Below are positions 51,112 through 60,215 of a stretch of DNA of 64,000 nt, piece by piece (the first letter of the stretch is position 1; each line of letters starts with the position of its first letter). Below the pieces are notes generated by a model. It was not told the origin of the DNA. It worked only from the letters and a program-made list of their open reading frames with translations, and did no database searches. The stretch comes from Pseudodesulfovibrio nedwellii (GTDB lineage Bacteria; Desulfobacterota; Desulfovibrionia; Desulfovibrionales; Desulfovibrionaceae). The stretch spans positions 863,501-927,500 of the forward strand of contig NZ_AP026709.1 in NCBI RefSeq assembly GCF_027923765.1, read 5' to 3'. The position numbers and the translations under genes are program-made.

Positions 51112-51819
51112 ATGAAAGCAATATCTATAGTCGGACCAAAAAATTCCGGCAAAACAACGCTTGGCCTCGGACTGGCTCATCACTTCAAGGCTTCAGGCCT
51201 GACTGTCGCTGCTGCAAAATTCAGCCACCACGGATTCGACTGGGCTGACACCGACACAACCCAATATGCGGAAATCTGTGACGCAGTCGCTGGACTCAGC
51301 CCCGAGGAAACCTTCGTCAATTGGACAGACCGACGATTTCTTCCTGACATCCTGCCCCTCCTGACCGCCGACGTTCTTATTGTTGAAGGCGGTAAATCTC
51401 TAGGGTATCTTCCTCGTATCCTCTGTTTGAATGGCGACCTTGCCGACGGAACTGACTGGCTCATTCCTGATCTCGCAATCGCCACATATGGCGACACGAA
51501 GCTTGAGGGTGTCACCGCTTATGACACCATTGATTCTCTTGCAGAAGCCGTTCTTGAAAAAGGATTTTTCCTACCCGGTATGGACTGTAAAACATGCGGC
51601 AGACCTGATTGTCATACTCTGGCTGCCGAAATAGTGGCTGGGAAAACGACTACCAAGGCATGTCTCGCCATGCACAATTCCATCAAAGTAGACATAAACG
51701 GCTCTGCGGTAGGAATGAAACCCTTTGTCGAAGACATCATTTCCGCCTCTATCAGGGAAATGATCAGAACGCTCAAGGGATACTCTCCGGGCAAAGCAAC
51801 CATCAAACTGGACGTATAA
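51112..51819 (+). CDS. MobB-like GTPase with C-terminal RnfB-type Fe-S motif
   Basis: MobB proteins are P-loop GTPases linked to guanine dinucleotide attachment on molybdopterin. This 235-residue protein has the P-loop GPKNSGKTT (residues 8-16) and the MobB pattern LLTADVLIVEGGKSLGYLPR. Its C-terminal part carries Cys159, Cys162, Cys167 and Cys184 (MDCKTCGRPDC, then LAAEIVAGKTTTKAC). This C-x2-C-x4-C-x16-C spacing is identical to the FeS domain of RnfB in this window. The extension is absent from E. coli MobB. It ends the tungsten operon, 3 bases before trmL. Confidence 0.88.
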   Translation: MKAISIVGPKNSGKTTLGLGLAHHFKASGLTVAAAKFSHHGFDWADTDTTQYAEICDAVAGLSPEETFVNWTDRRFLPDILPLLTADVLIVEGGKSLGYLPRILCLNGDLADGTDWLIPDLAIATYGDTKLEGVTAYDTIDSLAEAVLEKGFFLPGMDCKTCGRPDCHTLAAEIVAGKTTTKACLAMHNSIKVDINGSAVGMKPFVEDIISASIREMIRTLKGYSPGKATIKLDV

Positions 51820-51822
51820 CTC

Positions 51823-52287
51823 ATGCGCATTGTTCTTTTCGAGCCGGAAATTCCACCCAATACCGGCAATATTGCTCGATTGTGTGCGGCGACAAAAACA
51901 CCACTTCACCTCATCGAACCGCTGGGATTCTCTGTTGATAACAAACACCTCAAACGAGCCGGCCTGGATTACTGGCCTCACGTGGATGTCACTGTGCACC
52001 CGAATTTCGCCGAGTTCATGAACCGGGTGCAACCTCCGCGCCTCGTCATGGCCAGTGCGAAGGCCGCAACGCCACACCATCGCTTCGAATTCATGGCAGA
52101 CGACGCCATTGTTCTTGGACCTGAGACTCGTGGACTTACACCCGAATTCATGAAAGGATATCCTCAAATTCGCATTCCAATATGGGGTAAAGTCAGAAGC
52201 CTGAACCTGTCGACTGCCACAGGCATCCTTCTTTTCGAAGCCTTGCGCCAGACGGATGGAATCATGGAAGACATATCCATATCTTGA
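51823..52287 (+). CDS. trmL: tRNA (cytidine(34)-2'-O)-methyltransferase TrmL
   Basis: TrmL is a SPOUT methyltransferase that 2'-O-methylates the wobble base of certain leucine tRNAs. The 154-residue protein has the family length and motifs: EPEIPPNTGNIARLCAAT, VLGPETRGLTPEF, and IPIWGKVRSLNLSTATGIL, which forms the knot. It starts 3 bases after the mobB-like gene and may be co-transcribed with it, although functionally unrelated. Confidence 0.94.
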   Translation: MRIVLFEPEIPPNTGNIARLCAATKTPLHLIEPLGFSVDNKHLKRAGLDYWPHVDVTVHPNFAEFMNRVQPPRLVMASAKAATPHHRFEFMADDAIVLGPETRGLTPEFMKGYPQIRIPIWGKVRSLNLSTATGILLFEALRQTDGIMEDISIS

Positions 52288-52370
52288 AATTTATATCCAC
52301 GCCCTGTATTGTGCCTTTGCTGAACAAAACACATGACTTTCAACCCGAACACTTGGGATAGAATATACCT

Positions 52371-53387
52371 ATGAAACTTCTCGTCACAGGCGGCTGCGGC
52401 TTCATCGGAACAAACTTTGTCCGACTCATGCTCGCCAAGCATCCAGACTGGTCCATCATCAATCTGGACAAGCTTACCTATGCCGGAAATAGACTCAACC
52501 TCATGGACCTTGAACAAAACGAAGCCCGTTACACGTTTGTTCAAGGAGATATATGTGACCGCGAACTAATCATGGACCTCCTTGCAGATCAATCCATCGA
52601 TGCCGTCGTCAACTTTGCTGCCGAATCCCATGTGGACCGTTCCATCAACGATCCATCTCCTTTTGTGACCACCAACGTGGGTGGAGCACAAAACCTCATG
52701 GAATGCGCCCGCCAACGAAATATTGGCCGTTTCGTGCACGTATCCACAGATGAGGTGTATGGAACCCTTGGCAAAACAGGGAAATTTACTGAATCCACAC
52801 CGCTCGCACCCAATAGCCCGTATTCATCAAGCAAGGCCGGAGCCGATCTCATGGCTCGCGCATACTTTGAAACTTACAGATTTCCCATCTTGGTCACCCG
52901 GTGCTCCAATAACTATGGGCCATATCAATTCCCGGAAAAACTCATTCCGCTCATGTTTCTCAATGCTAAGGCGGGCAAATCACTTCCTGTCTATGGCGAT
53001 GGAATGAACGTCAGGGACTGGATCTACGTCGATGACCATTGCCTCGGAGTTGAACTGACCCTGACCAAAGGACGCGAAGGACAGGCATACAACTTCGGAG
53101 GTGATGCCGAAGAGGCCAACATCACAGTAATCAAAACCTTATTGTCTCTTTTAGGAAAACCGGAATCACTGATCACATATGTCACAGACAGACCTGGGCA
53201 CGACAAACGTTACGCCATGGACTTTTCTCTGGCTCAACGGGAACTCGGTTTTGCACCAACACTGAATTTTACAGACGGTCTGAAAAAGACCCTTGATTGG
53301 TACGAAGCCAACACGGAATGGCTTGAACAGGTCCAAAGCGGTGAATACCGCACATTCATGGACTCATGGTACGAGGAACGCGCCTAA
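52371..53387 (+). CDS. rmlB: dTDP-glucose 4,6-dehydratase
   Basis: RmlB makes dTDP-4-keto-6-deoxyglucose for rhamnose and other deoxysugars. The 338-residue short-chain dehydrogenase-type enzyme has the NAD motif GGCGFIGTNF (residues 7-16), active-site STDEVYGTLG, and the catalytic Tyr-x3-Lys in YSSSKAGADL. NYGPYQFPEKLIPL is a strong family signature. It overlaps rmlD by one base (TAATG). RmlA and RmlC genes are not in the window. Confidence 0.95.
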   Translation: MKLLVTGGCGFIGTNFVRLMLAKHPDWSIINLDKLTYAGNRLNLMDLEQNEARYTFVQGDICDRELIMDLLADQSIDAVVNFAAESHVDRSINDPSPFVTTNVGGAQNLMECARQRNIGRFVHVSTDEVYGTLGKTGKFTESTPLAPNSPYSSSKAGADLMARAYFETYRFPILVTRCSNNYGPYQFPEKLIPLMFLNAKAGKSLPVYGDGMNVRDWIYVDDHCLGVELTLTKGREGQAYNFGGDAEEANITVIKTLLSLLGKPESLITYVTDRPGHDKRYAMDFSLAQRELGFAPTLNFTDGLKKTLDWYEANTEWLEQVQSGEYRTFMDSWYEERA

Positions 53388-54268
53388 TGAACATAAAAGG
53401 ACAAACCGTTGCCGTCCTTGGTGGAAAAACGGGCCTGCTCGGTCAAAGCTTGTGTTCTGCTTTTGCAGAGGCAGGAGCGCACCCAATAGCGCTTTCCAGT
53501 AAAGACTGCGATATCCTCGATCCTCAATCCGTAGAAGAAATACTAAATAAGGAAGATCCCGATATTCTGATTAATGCGGCTGCTTACACGCAGGTGGATT
53601 TGGCAGAAGATGAACAGGAAAAGGCCTTCGCTCTCAACGCCACAGCACCACCTCTTTTGGCAACCTTGGCAGCGAGACGATCCATTCCCTTTGTTCACTA
53701 CAGCACGGACTTTGTCTTTAAAGGGGATAAGACGTCGCCGTACACAGAATACGACGAAACAAGCGCATTTTCAGTATACGGCATTAGTAAGGCAGATGGA
53801 GAACGAGGACTCCTCAAACTAGGCTATGAGCGCACACTCATTATACGAATCTCCTGGTTATTCGGACCGGGTCGAATCAACTTTGTCGAAAAGATTCTCA
53901 ATTTATGTGATACTCACAACACCCTGACAGTCGTCGAAGACCAATTTGGCTCTCCATCATATACGCCGGACATCGCGACCGGCACTATCAAGCTGTTAAA
54001 AAAAGACGCCACAGGTATCTTCCACCTGGCTAACTCCGGCCAGACATCATGGCACGGACTGGCCAGTATGGCCGCAACTCTAGCGGGGAAAAAAAACTCT
54101 GTAACCCCCGTGTCGTCAAGCGAATATCCAACCAAAGCTGTCCGTCCGCGCTACTCTGTGTTGGATATATCCAAATACACACGAACAACCGGTATGACTC
54201 CTCGTAGATGGGAAGATGCTTTAAAAGAATATGTTCAGAACGAATTAGGCATGCACTCCGAGGAATAA
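53387..54268 (+). CDS. rmlD: dTDP-4-dehydrorhamnose reductase
   Basis: RmlD reduces dTDP-4-keto-rhamnose to dTDP-rhamnose with NAD(P)H. The 293-residue protein has the nucleotide motif GGKTGLLGQSL, NAAAYTQVDLAEDE, STDFVFKGD and the catalytic Tyr-x3-Lys in VYGISKADGE. The ATG at 53387 overlaps the rmlB stop, with GAGGAA inside rmlB. It ends 8 bases before the convergent SulP gene, and no terminator hairpin fits between them. Confidence 0.93.
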   Translation: MNIKGQTVAVLGGKTGLLGQSLCSAFAEAGAHPIALSSKDCDILDPQSVEEILNKEDPDILINAAAYTQVDLAEDEQEKAFALNATAPPLLATLAARRSIPFVHYSTDFVFKGDKTSPYTEYDETSAFSVYGISKADGERGLLKLGYERTLIIRISWLFGPGRINFVEKILNLCDTHNTLTVVEDQFGSPSYTPDIATGTIKLLKKDATGIFHLANSGQTSWHGLASMAATLAGKKNSVTPVSSSEYPTKAVRPRYSVLDISKYTRTTGMTPRRWEDALKEYVQNELGMHSEE

Positions 54269-54276
54269 CTTGATGC

Positions 54277-56991
54277 CTACTGCATCAAATCCCGCACCCG
54301 CATATTCGCGTCAATCAAACGTTCTGACAAAAGGTTGATCAGAAAACGATTAATAGCGGTCACAAGCCGAGGTGCCCGATTTTCAATGGCATCAAGTTTT
54401 GCCAAAGTCATACGGTACAACACACAGTTCTCCGCAGCTCGAATAGTGGCAGAACGCGGTGCCAAAGTATAAATCCCCATTTCGCCAAAGACAGCTCCCG
54501 GGCCGACTTTTTTCAACCGCAAGATCTTGCCGCCTTCCATTTCCAGTTCAACATCGAGTCGACCTGACTCAACAAAAAACATGGAATCCGACACATCTCC
54601 CTGTCGAAATACGGCTTCACCGGGTTTTGCGACTTCTCGTTTGAGAACCTTCATCAAAGCCGGAATATATTTTTTTTCTGGGAATATTGGAGCCAAAAGT
54701 TCAGACAAATTCAACTGCTTGAGTTCCAGCATATTTTCTTCATCAAGCACACGGTTTTCACACCATTCCAAAGCATAATCCAAATTAAGAAACGACTTGA
54801 AAACACCTTCTTGATCACCAACAAGTCCAATCGCTTCCAAATGCTCTTCGAGTTCCAACGGGGCGTTGGTAATAATGAGTTCCATATCATACTCAGCGAC
54901 CAGAATCCGCAGCTTGTCAAACCCGATACCCGCTGCCGAGGCAAACCCACTCACCAATTTGAAATCCAGAATAAGGTACTCCACCGGCAACTGATTCCGA
55001 TCATCGATTCGAAAACGCACATCCTTGAGCAACCGCTCCATGGCCCCCAGAAAAAGGAATCCCTGCAACCGCATAATATGGATATGATCCCCATATTCCT
55101 TGAGTGTCCGTTTTTGAATGGATGCACGATCAACATTACTATTATGATGAGCACCAGACAGGACGTTACGAACAACCCCATCCTTGCTGGCTCTGCTCAC
55201 TGTAACCATAAGGGCCAATGCCACACCAAAACCAATACCTTCCAAAAGCCCCAAGCACAACGTCGCCAAAAAGGTCAACCAGAGAAGCCAGATATCTGAT
55301 CTACCAGTAAAAGCCGTCCGAGTTCGGAACATCCAGTCACGAATCAAATCTAGACCAGCATAAACAAGCAATCCTTCAGGGACGAATCGCGGAATCAAGG
55401 GCAGAACGACGTCTGCACAACAAAAACCAACGCCACACACCAAACCGGCCACGATACCCGCGATAGGACCACGCCCACCTGAAGCATAACTGCCGGAGCT
55501 TCGCCCATAGGTAAGCGAAGCAGGCATCCCGCCACACAGACCGGAAATAATATTAGTCAAGCCAAGTGCACGATACTCCATATTAAGATCACTTTCCCGG
55601 CCTCGCAAAATTTCCAATCGAGTTGTTCGATACATGACAGTCAAAACGGCCAGCACGACCATGGCGCCTATATACAAACTGTTGGCCTTAATAACCGCCC
55701 ACTGAATATTATGAAAAAACAACTCTGAATTCAGAACTTCGAAAGGGTACACCATTGTCGGCCCTTCAGGAAAAGCAACGGGAACTGCTAAAGCTCGAAG
55801 AGCATCGGTTCCGCCCCAAATGCCAGCCGCATACCCAACCCCTGATGCAACAAGAATCATGGCCACCAGAAAAAGTGAATGCTTGGTCCGACACAGAGCG
55901 AGAAAAAGTACAACGCCAAAAACAAGACTGGGACCTATAGTCCGCAATGTTCCACCTGCATCAAAATCATTCGCAAAAGAGGTGATCACGGTATACGAAT
56001 TGCTCCAATCAAGCCCCAAATGACCGATCCAATCAAATGCTCCCAAAAGTACAATAATACCGACTGCGCCAATGACACCGCCGATGATTTGCAACGGGAT
56101 ATATCTGACATATTCACCCAGTCGAAATTTCGAAAGGACAAGAAGGCTCAAACCGATAAGCACGGCCGCCAGTGCCACGCCGGCCAACAGAGTAGGAAGA
56201 ACAAGCTCGGCAGACTCCATAGCCATAGTCCGATACATGCTCCCGACAAATAAAAAAATAACGGCTGTGAGTACTGTTTCCGGTCCGACCAATCCAAAAG
56301 GGATTCTCGAAAAAAAAGCATTGAAAATACTTCCGACAATCACACCAGTAAGAGCCGTACCAATAACATATGGTAAGAAATCGTAAGTTCCAGCATTGGC
56401 AGAAGCGAGCAAGGAAAGTGAATACACAAAAAACAATGCCAAAACACCCGAAACGATGCCGGCATATAAATTAAGCATAAAAGATCCCCTGAACAACCGC
56501 CAACGGTCAGGATCTTTCACGTGATCGATGCTCTCTGAACTGCCATCAAACTGAGCGTCCCAGACCTGCGCTTCTTCAACTTCGGCGAGGTCACTGACAT
56601 CAACATCACTCTCATCAATTCCCAGCACACCCGACACTGGAACAAGTGAAGCTCCGCACTTGGAACACACATCTTCATGCCCGGCATCCTGAACATGCCC
56701 ACACTTGGCGCAAATCACATCATCTGAATCGTCCAGTTCTACAGTCACATTCTGATTGTCGAGATCAATGAATTCTATAGGAGTACCATCGCCACCAACT
56801 GATTCCGGGACACCAGTTGTTACTGAAGAGTCATCCTCTTCAAACTCCACGTCATACGGAATTGGTTCCTCAGGAAGTTGGTCCAGAATAACTACACCAT
56901 GTCCGCAATCAGGACACTTGGCCTTTTTTCCAGTCAACTTGGCCGGAACCTCGCGCTCATAGCCGCAGGAATCGCATTTGAAAATCGCCAC
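54277..56991 (-). CDS. SulP-type anion transporter with zinc-ribbon, STAS and cyclic-nucleotide-binding domains
   Basis: This 904-residue protein has an unusual set of domains: an N-terminal zinc ribbon (Cys6, Cys9, Cys26, Cys29 in FKCDSCGYE and KCPDCGHG), a long acidic linker, a second four-Cys zinc motif (CAKCGHVQDAGHEDVCSKCG, about residues 94-113), a SulP membrane region (about 170-590; GLTNIISGLCGGMPASLTYG), a STAS domain (about 630-750) and a C-terminal cyclic-nucleotide-binding domain (about 780-900; FRQGDVSDSMFFVESGRLDV). It probably moves sulfate, bicarbonate or another anion under regulation. It is the first gene leftwards, divergent from a glycosyltransferase. Confidence 0.9.
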   Translation of the reverse strand: MAIFKCDSCGYEREVPAKLTGKKAKCPDCGHGVVILDQLPEEPIPYDVEFEEDDSSVTTGVPESVGGDGTPIEFIDLDNQNVTVELDDSDDVICAKCGHVQDAGHEDVCSKCGASLVPVSGVLGIDESDVDVSDLAEVEEAQVWDAQFDGSSESIDHVKDPDRWRLFRGSFMLNLYAGIVSGVLALFFVYSLSLLASANAGTYDFLPYVIGTALTGVIVGSIFNAFFSRIPFGLVGPETVLTAVIFLFVGSMYRTMAMESAELVLPTLLAGVALAAVLIGLSLLVLSKFRLGEYVRYIPLQIIGGVIGAVGIIVLLGAFDWIGHLGLDWSNSYTVITSFANDFDAGGTLRTIGPSLVFGVVLFLALCRTKHSLFLVAMILVASGVGYAAGIWGGTDALRALAVPVAFPEGPTMVYPFEVLNSELFFHNIQWAVIKANSLYIGAMVVLAVLTVMYRTTRLEILRGRESDLNMEYRALGLTNIISGLCGGMPASLTYGRSSGSYASGGRGPIAGIVAGLVCGVGFCCADVVLPLIPRFVPEGLLVYAGLDLIRDWMFRTRTAFTGRSDIWLLWLTFLATLCLGLLEGIGFGVALALMVTVSRASKDGVVRNVLSGAHHNSNVDRASIQKRTLKEYGDHIHIMRLQGFLFLGAMERLLKDVRFRIDDRNQLPVEYLILDFKLVSGFASAAGIGFDKLRILVAEYDMELIITNAPLELEEHLEAIGLVGDQEGVFKSFLNLDYALEWCENRVLDEENMLELKQLNLSELLAPIFPEKKYIPALMKVLKREVAKPGEAVFRQGDVSDSMFFVESGRLDVELEMEGGKILRLKKVGPGAVFGEMGIYTLAPRSATIRAAENCVLYRMTLAKLDAIENRAPRLVTAINRFLINLLSERLIDANMRVRDLMQ

Positions 56992-57182
56992 TATCTACCA
57001 CCAGAACCCATAAGATATACAGTAGAGCCGGACCACTACTCCGGTAAGAACATTGTCTCAGTCTTTTAAGTACATACGTGAAGCACCGCACGCACGCAAG
57101 CTGTCCAACGATTTTCTGCCGTAGAACTTTTTTCATAAAACACATCGCAAGGTATAAAGTTCTCCATCTAACCGTCGATAAG

Positions 57183-57210
57183 ATGTGCACGAGTAAGGTG
57201 TAATGTGCAC
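57183..57210. promoter_or_regulatory. Tandem octamer upstream of divergent genes
   Basis: The octamer ATGTGCAC occurs at 57183-57190 and again at 57203-57210, 20 bases apart, or about two helix turns. Each has a GTGCAC palindrome core. It lies in the 273-base region between the divergent SulP and glycosyltransferase genes and may be a paired operator. Confidence 0.35.
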
Positions 57211-57264
57211 ACGGACCGTGCCGACTCCCCCGTTTAAAGCGATATCCCACGGAAGGGACGCAAT

Positions 57265-58167
57265 ATGAAGCCAAACACCGTTTCTATAATAATTTCCGAT
57301 CTGGAAACACACAGCAGTCTCATGCGACTGCTGCATTCCATTTCCCGACAGTCCACTGGACTGGAAGATATGGAAATTATCGTAATTGGCAACGGAAGAC
57401 ACGCACCATCCGATCCTTCCTTATGGCGAAATGTCACCGGCATCGACGCAATACGTCTCGAAGAAATAGACTCTTCCATCACTTCCTCAGCGGCCAAGAA
57501 TATGGCAGCAATACGCGCTAACGGTGACAAGCTCATATTCCTTCACCCAGACTACCGTCTTGACCCCAAATACATTACCACGGCCCTTTCTGTTTTCGAT
57601 GACCATCCCGAAACTGACATTATGTACTCGGACTATATCCGACTCGCTCCGACTGACAAAACCGGACGCCCCGGAATTATCCAACTCCCCGCCTTCCGTG
57701 AAGGATTACTTCAGGCACGAGGATTTCTCGGGCCAGCGGTATTGTTGACACGTAAAGCATGGGAAAGCACACTGGGTTTCAGAGAAAACACTGCATATTC
57801 CGACTGGGATTTATGGGTGCAGGCCGCACTGGCCGGAAATAATTTCTATCATGTGAACTACCCTCTGGCTTCCTGTGAGCACCATAAGGTTTCATTCAAG
57901 GAACGCGCCGAAGATGGCCGATGCAAAGCAATGATTGTTATCAATAACCAAGGGTTCTTCCATGAGCACATCGTGCGTTGGGCTCTCTCCTACCTGCGCG
58001 GCAAATCCTGGGCCGAAGCATATAGCTTCATGACTATTCCCGGCCCCATTGATGTTACACGAATGATGCACGACCACGCCATAAAGACTATGGGTGTGGA
58101 CGTCATGACAAAAAAAGCTGTTCAGCAATTTGACCACGCAGTGACAAACACCAAGGTTGCCCTCTAA
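57265..58167 (+). CDS. Family 2 glycosyltransferase
   Basis: This 300-residue GT-A protein has an N-terminal Rossmann-like half (SIIISDLETHSSLMRLLHSI, VIGNGRHAP), the metal-site-like segment KLIFLHPDYRLDPKYITTAL, and YSDWDLWVQAALAGNNFYHV as the acceptor-side motif. It differs from the two GT2 proteins at 39-40 kb and is not adjacent to other sugar genes except rmlBD. No membrane segments are seen. The sugar is unknown. A terminator hairpin follows. Confidence 0.82.
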   Translation: MKPNTVSIIISDLETHSSLMRLLHSISRQSTGLEDMEIIVIGNGRHAPSDPSLWRNVTGIDAIRLEEIDSSITSSAAKNMAAIRANGDKLIFLHPDYRLDPKYITTALSVFDDHPETDIMYSDYIRLAPTDKTGRPGIIQLPAFREGLLQARGFLGPAVLLTRKAWESTLGFRENTAYSDWDLWVQAALAGNNFYHVNYPLASCEHHKVSFKERAEDGRCKAMIVINNQGFFHEHIVRWALSYLRGKSWAEAYSFMTIPGPIDVTRMMHDHAIKTMGVDVMTKKAVQQFDHAVTNTKVAL

Positions 58168-58200
58168 AAAAAGGCCACCCGAAACCGGATGGCCTTTGCA
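58164..58200. terminator. Terminator between glycosyltransferase and aminotransferase genes
   Basis: AAAGGCCA (58170-58177) and TGGCCTTT (58190-58197) form an 8-bp stem with a short inner CCG/CGG. On the minus strand a long T run follows, so it is strongest for the aminotransferase operon. On the plus strand the T run is short. Confidence 0.85.
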
Positions 58201-58220
58201 CATATTTTTCTACTTAATTT

Positions 58221-59162
58221 CTACAACTGAATTCCGTTCTCCATCAAATCCTGCTTGAGCAATTCACGAAGTCTTTTGGCGATTGGGCCGGGCTTAACAT
58301 TGTGAATAGGCTTGTCATTATACCGGACAACCGAAATTGCATCGCCAGTCGTACCGACAATAATTACCTCTTTTGCCATCAGAATTTCTTCTTCACGAAT
58401 GCCCCGGAAAATGACAGAGACATCGTCCTTTATCAGGTCCACGGCCCGCAACATGGTGGTGCCGGGTAAGGCATTGGTGAATTCAGGGATAATCAACTTA
58501 CCATTTTCATTAACGATACAGACATTTTCAACAGCCCCTTCGGCCAGAAACCCCTCATCATCGTAACAAAATGGATAGTCATACCCTTTCTCTGTAGCCT
58601 CACGTTTCATCAAAACGTTGGGCAAATAATCAATGGATTTGATAGTCGCCAAATACGACTGCTTGGCCGGAATCGATGTTTTGAATGCGGTCACACCGTT
58701 TTCATAAGCCGACTCGGTTTTGATGTAGAGATCATAAGCCACCACATAAAGGCTCGTTTCAGGACACTCCACAGGATCTACGCCGAAGCCTCCCGGTCCA
58801 CGCCCAATCATCACCCGCGCCATACCGGTTTCACGACCTCCAGCACGACAGACTTCCATGACTAACTCGCTGATTTCTTCCCAGGAACACGGGGGTTCCA
58901 TAAAAATGGATTCACAGGAACGCTTCATGCGCTCCATGTGCGCGTCAAGCTGATACAACTTGCCGCCAACAAACTTCATGACCTCAAAAATACCATCACC
59001 ACGATGCACCAGATGGTCATCCCACGGCATGAGCATAACTTCAGGGTCCAAACAAATCATGCCCACACTGTGATCGTAAAAGGCGTGAACTTTACCGCTA
59101 ACAGGCCGTTCGACAGCTGTCAGGGCATCTATATAACCTTTGGAATCGGTGACTTTTACCAC
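58221..59162 (-). CDS. Class IV aminotransferase (BCAT/DAAT-like)
   Basis: This 313-residue PLP enzyme belongs to fold-type IV (branched-chain aminotransferase, D-amino acid aminotransferase, aminodeoxychorismate lyase). The PLP lysine lies in ATIKSIDYLPNVLMKREA, and FLAEGAVENVCIVNENGKLI and NALPGTTMLRAVDLI are family segments. It has the length of IlvE. The start is GTG with AAGGA upstream. It is the last gene of a minus-strand set with asd and metF, so a role in amino-acid metabolism is likely, but the exact substrate cannot be fixed. Confidence 0.85.
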   Translation of the reverse strand: MVKVTDSKGYIDALTAVERPVSGKVHAFYDHSVGMICLDPEVMLMPWDDHLVHRGDGIFEVMKFVGGKLYQLDAHMERMKRSCESIFMEPPCSWEEISELVMEVCRAGGRETGMARVMIGRGPGGFGVDPVECPETSLYVVAYDLYIKTESAYENGVTAFKTSIPAKQSYLATIKSIDYLPNVLMKREATEKGYDYPFCYDDEGFLAEGAVENVCIVNENGKLIIPEFTNALPGTTMLRAVDLIKDDVSVIFRGIREEEILMAKEVIIVGTTGDAISVVRYNDKPIHNVKPGPIAKRLRELLKQDLMENGIQL

Positions 59163-59174
59163 AACAAAATCCTT

Positions 59175-60200
59175 TTAAGGTACGCGAACCAAATCTCGTT
59201 CAATCAGAGTCTCAGCGATCTGGACAGTGTTCAATGCAGCACCCTTGCGAATGTTATCGGAAACAACCCACATATTGATGCCATTCTCAATGGTCTCATC
59301 CTCACGGATACGGCCGACATACGTCGCATCGTCACCCGCTGCATTGACAGGCATGGGGTAGGCGTTCTTCTCAGGATAATCTTCAATAATAATACCAGGG
59401 GATTTCGCTAATAATGAACGAACATCGTCCGCGCTCAACTTTTCCTCGGTCTCAATATTCACGGCTTCGGAATGACCGTAAAAAACCGGGACACGCACAC
59501 ACGTGGCGGTCACTTTAATAGTCGGATCACCCATGATCTTAACAGTCTCATGGACCATCTTCATCTCTTCTTTGGTGTACCCATTGTCCATAAAGACATC
59601 GATATGCGGGAGGCAGTTAAAGGCAATCTGATGCGGATAAACATCAGCAACCACAGGTTGGCCAGACAAAAGTCGACGCACCTGATTTTCCAGCTCTTCA
59701 ATGGCTTTCTGCCCACTACCGGAAACGGCCTGATATGTAGAAACAACAACGCGCTTGATCCGCGCTTCATCATGAATGGGCTTGAGAGCCACCATCAGTT
59801 GAATGGTCGAACAATTGGGGTTGGCAATGATACCCTTATGCCAATCGAGATCCTCCGGGTTCACTTCGGGAACTACCAAAGGGCATTCGTCATCCATGCG
59901 CCAAGCAGCAGAATTATCTACCACCACACAACCTGATTTTGCAGCAATAGGAGCATATTTTTTACTGGTTTCACCACCTGCGGAAAACAACGCCAGATCA
60001 ACACCCTCGAAAGAATTCTCTGTCAATTCCACGACAGACAATTCCTCACCCTTGCAGGTCACTTTCTTGCCAACGCTTCTCGACGAAGCCAAGGGAATGA
60101 CCTTGCTGTAAGGGAAATTACGCTGTTCCAAAACCTGCAACATTTCCTGACCAACTGCGCCTGTTGCGCCACATATGGCCACTACCAGATTCTTATTCAT
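59175..60200 (-). CDS. asd: Aspartate-semialdehyde dehydrogenase
   Basis: Asd reduces aspartyl phosphate to aspartate semialdehyde, the branch point to lysine/diaminopimelate, threonine and methionine. The 341-residue protein has the NADP motif GATGAVGQEML, catalytic Cys130 in ANPNCSTIQL, and the late HETVKIMGDPTIKVTATCVR with FYGHSEAVNIET. It follows metF by 15 bases and precedes the aminotransferase by 12, a grouping that fits amino-acid biosynthesis. Confidence 0.96.
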   Translation of the reverse strand: MNKNLVVAICGATGAVGQEMLQVLEQRNFPYSKVIPLASSRSVGKKVTCKGEELSVVELTENSFEGVDLALFSAGGETSKKYAPIAAKSGCVVVDNSAAWRMDDECPLVVPEVNPEDLDWHKGIIANPNCSTIQLMVALKPIHDEARIKRVVVSTYQAVSGSGQKAIEELENQVRRLLSGQPVVADVYPHQIAFNCLPHIDVFMDNGYTKEEMKMVHETVKIMGDPTIKVTATCVRVPVFYGHSEAVNIETEEKLSADDVRSLLAKSPGIIIEDYPEKNAYPMPVNAAGDDATYVGRIREDETIENGINMWVVSDNIRKGAALNTVQIAETLIERDLVRVP

Positions 60201-60215
60201 ATCCTACTCCCAACT

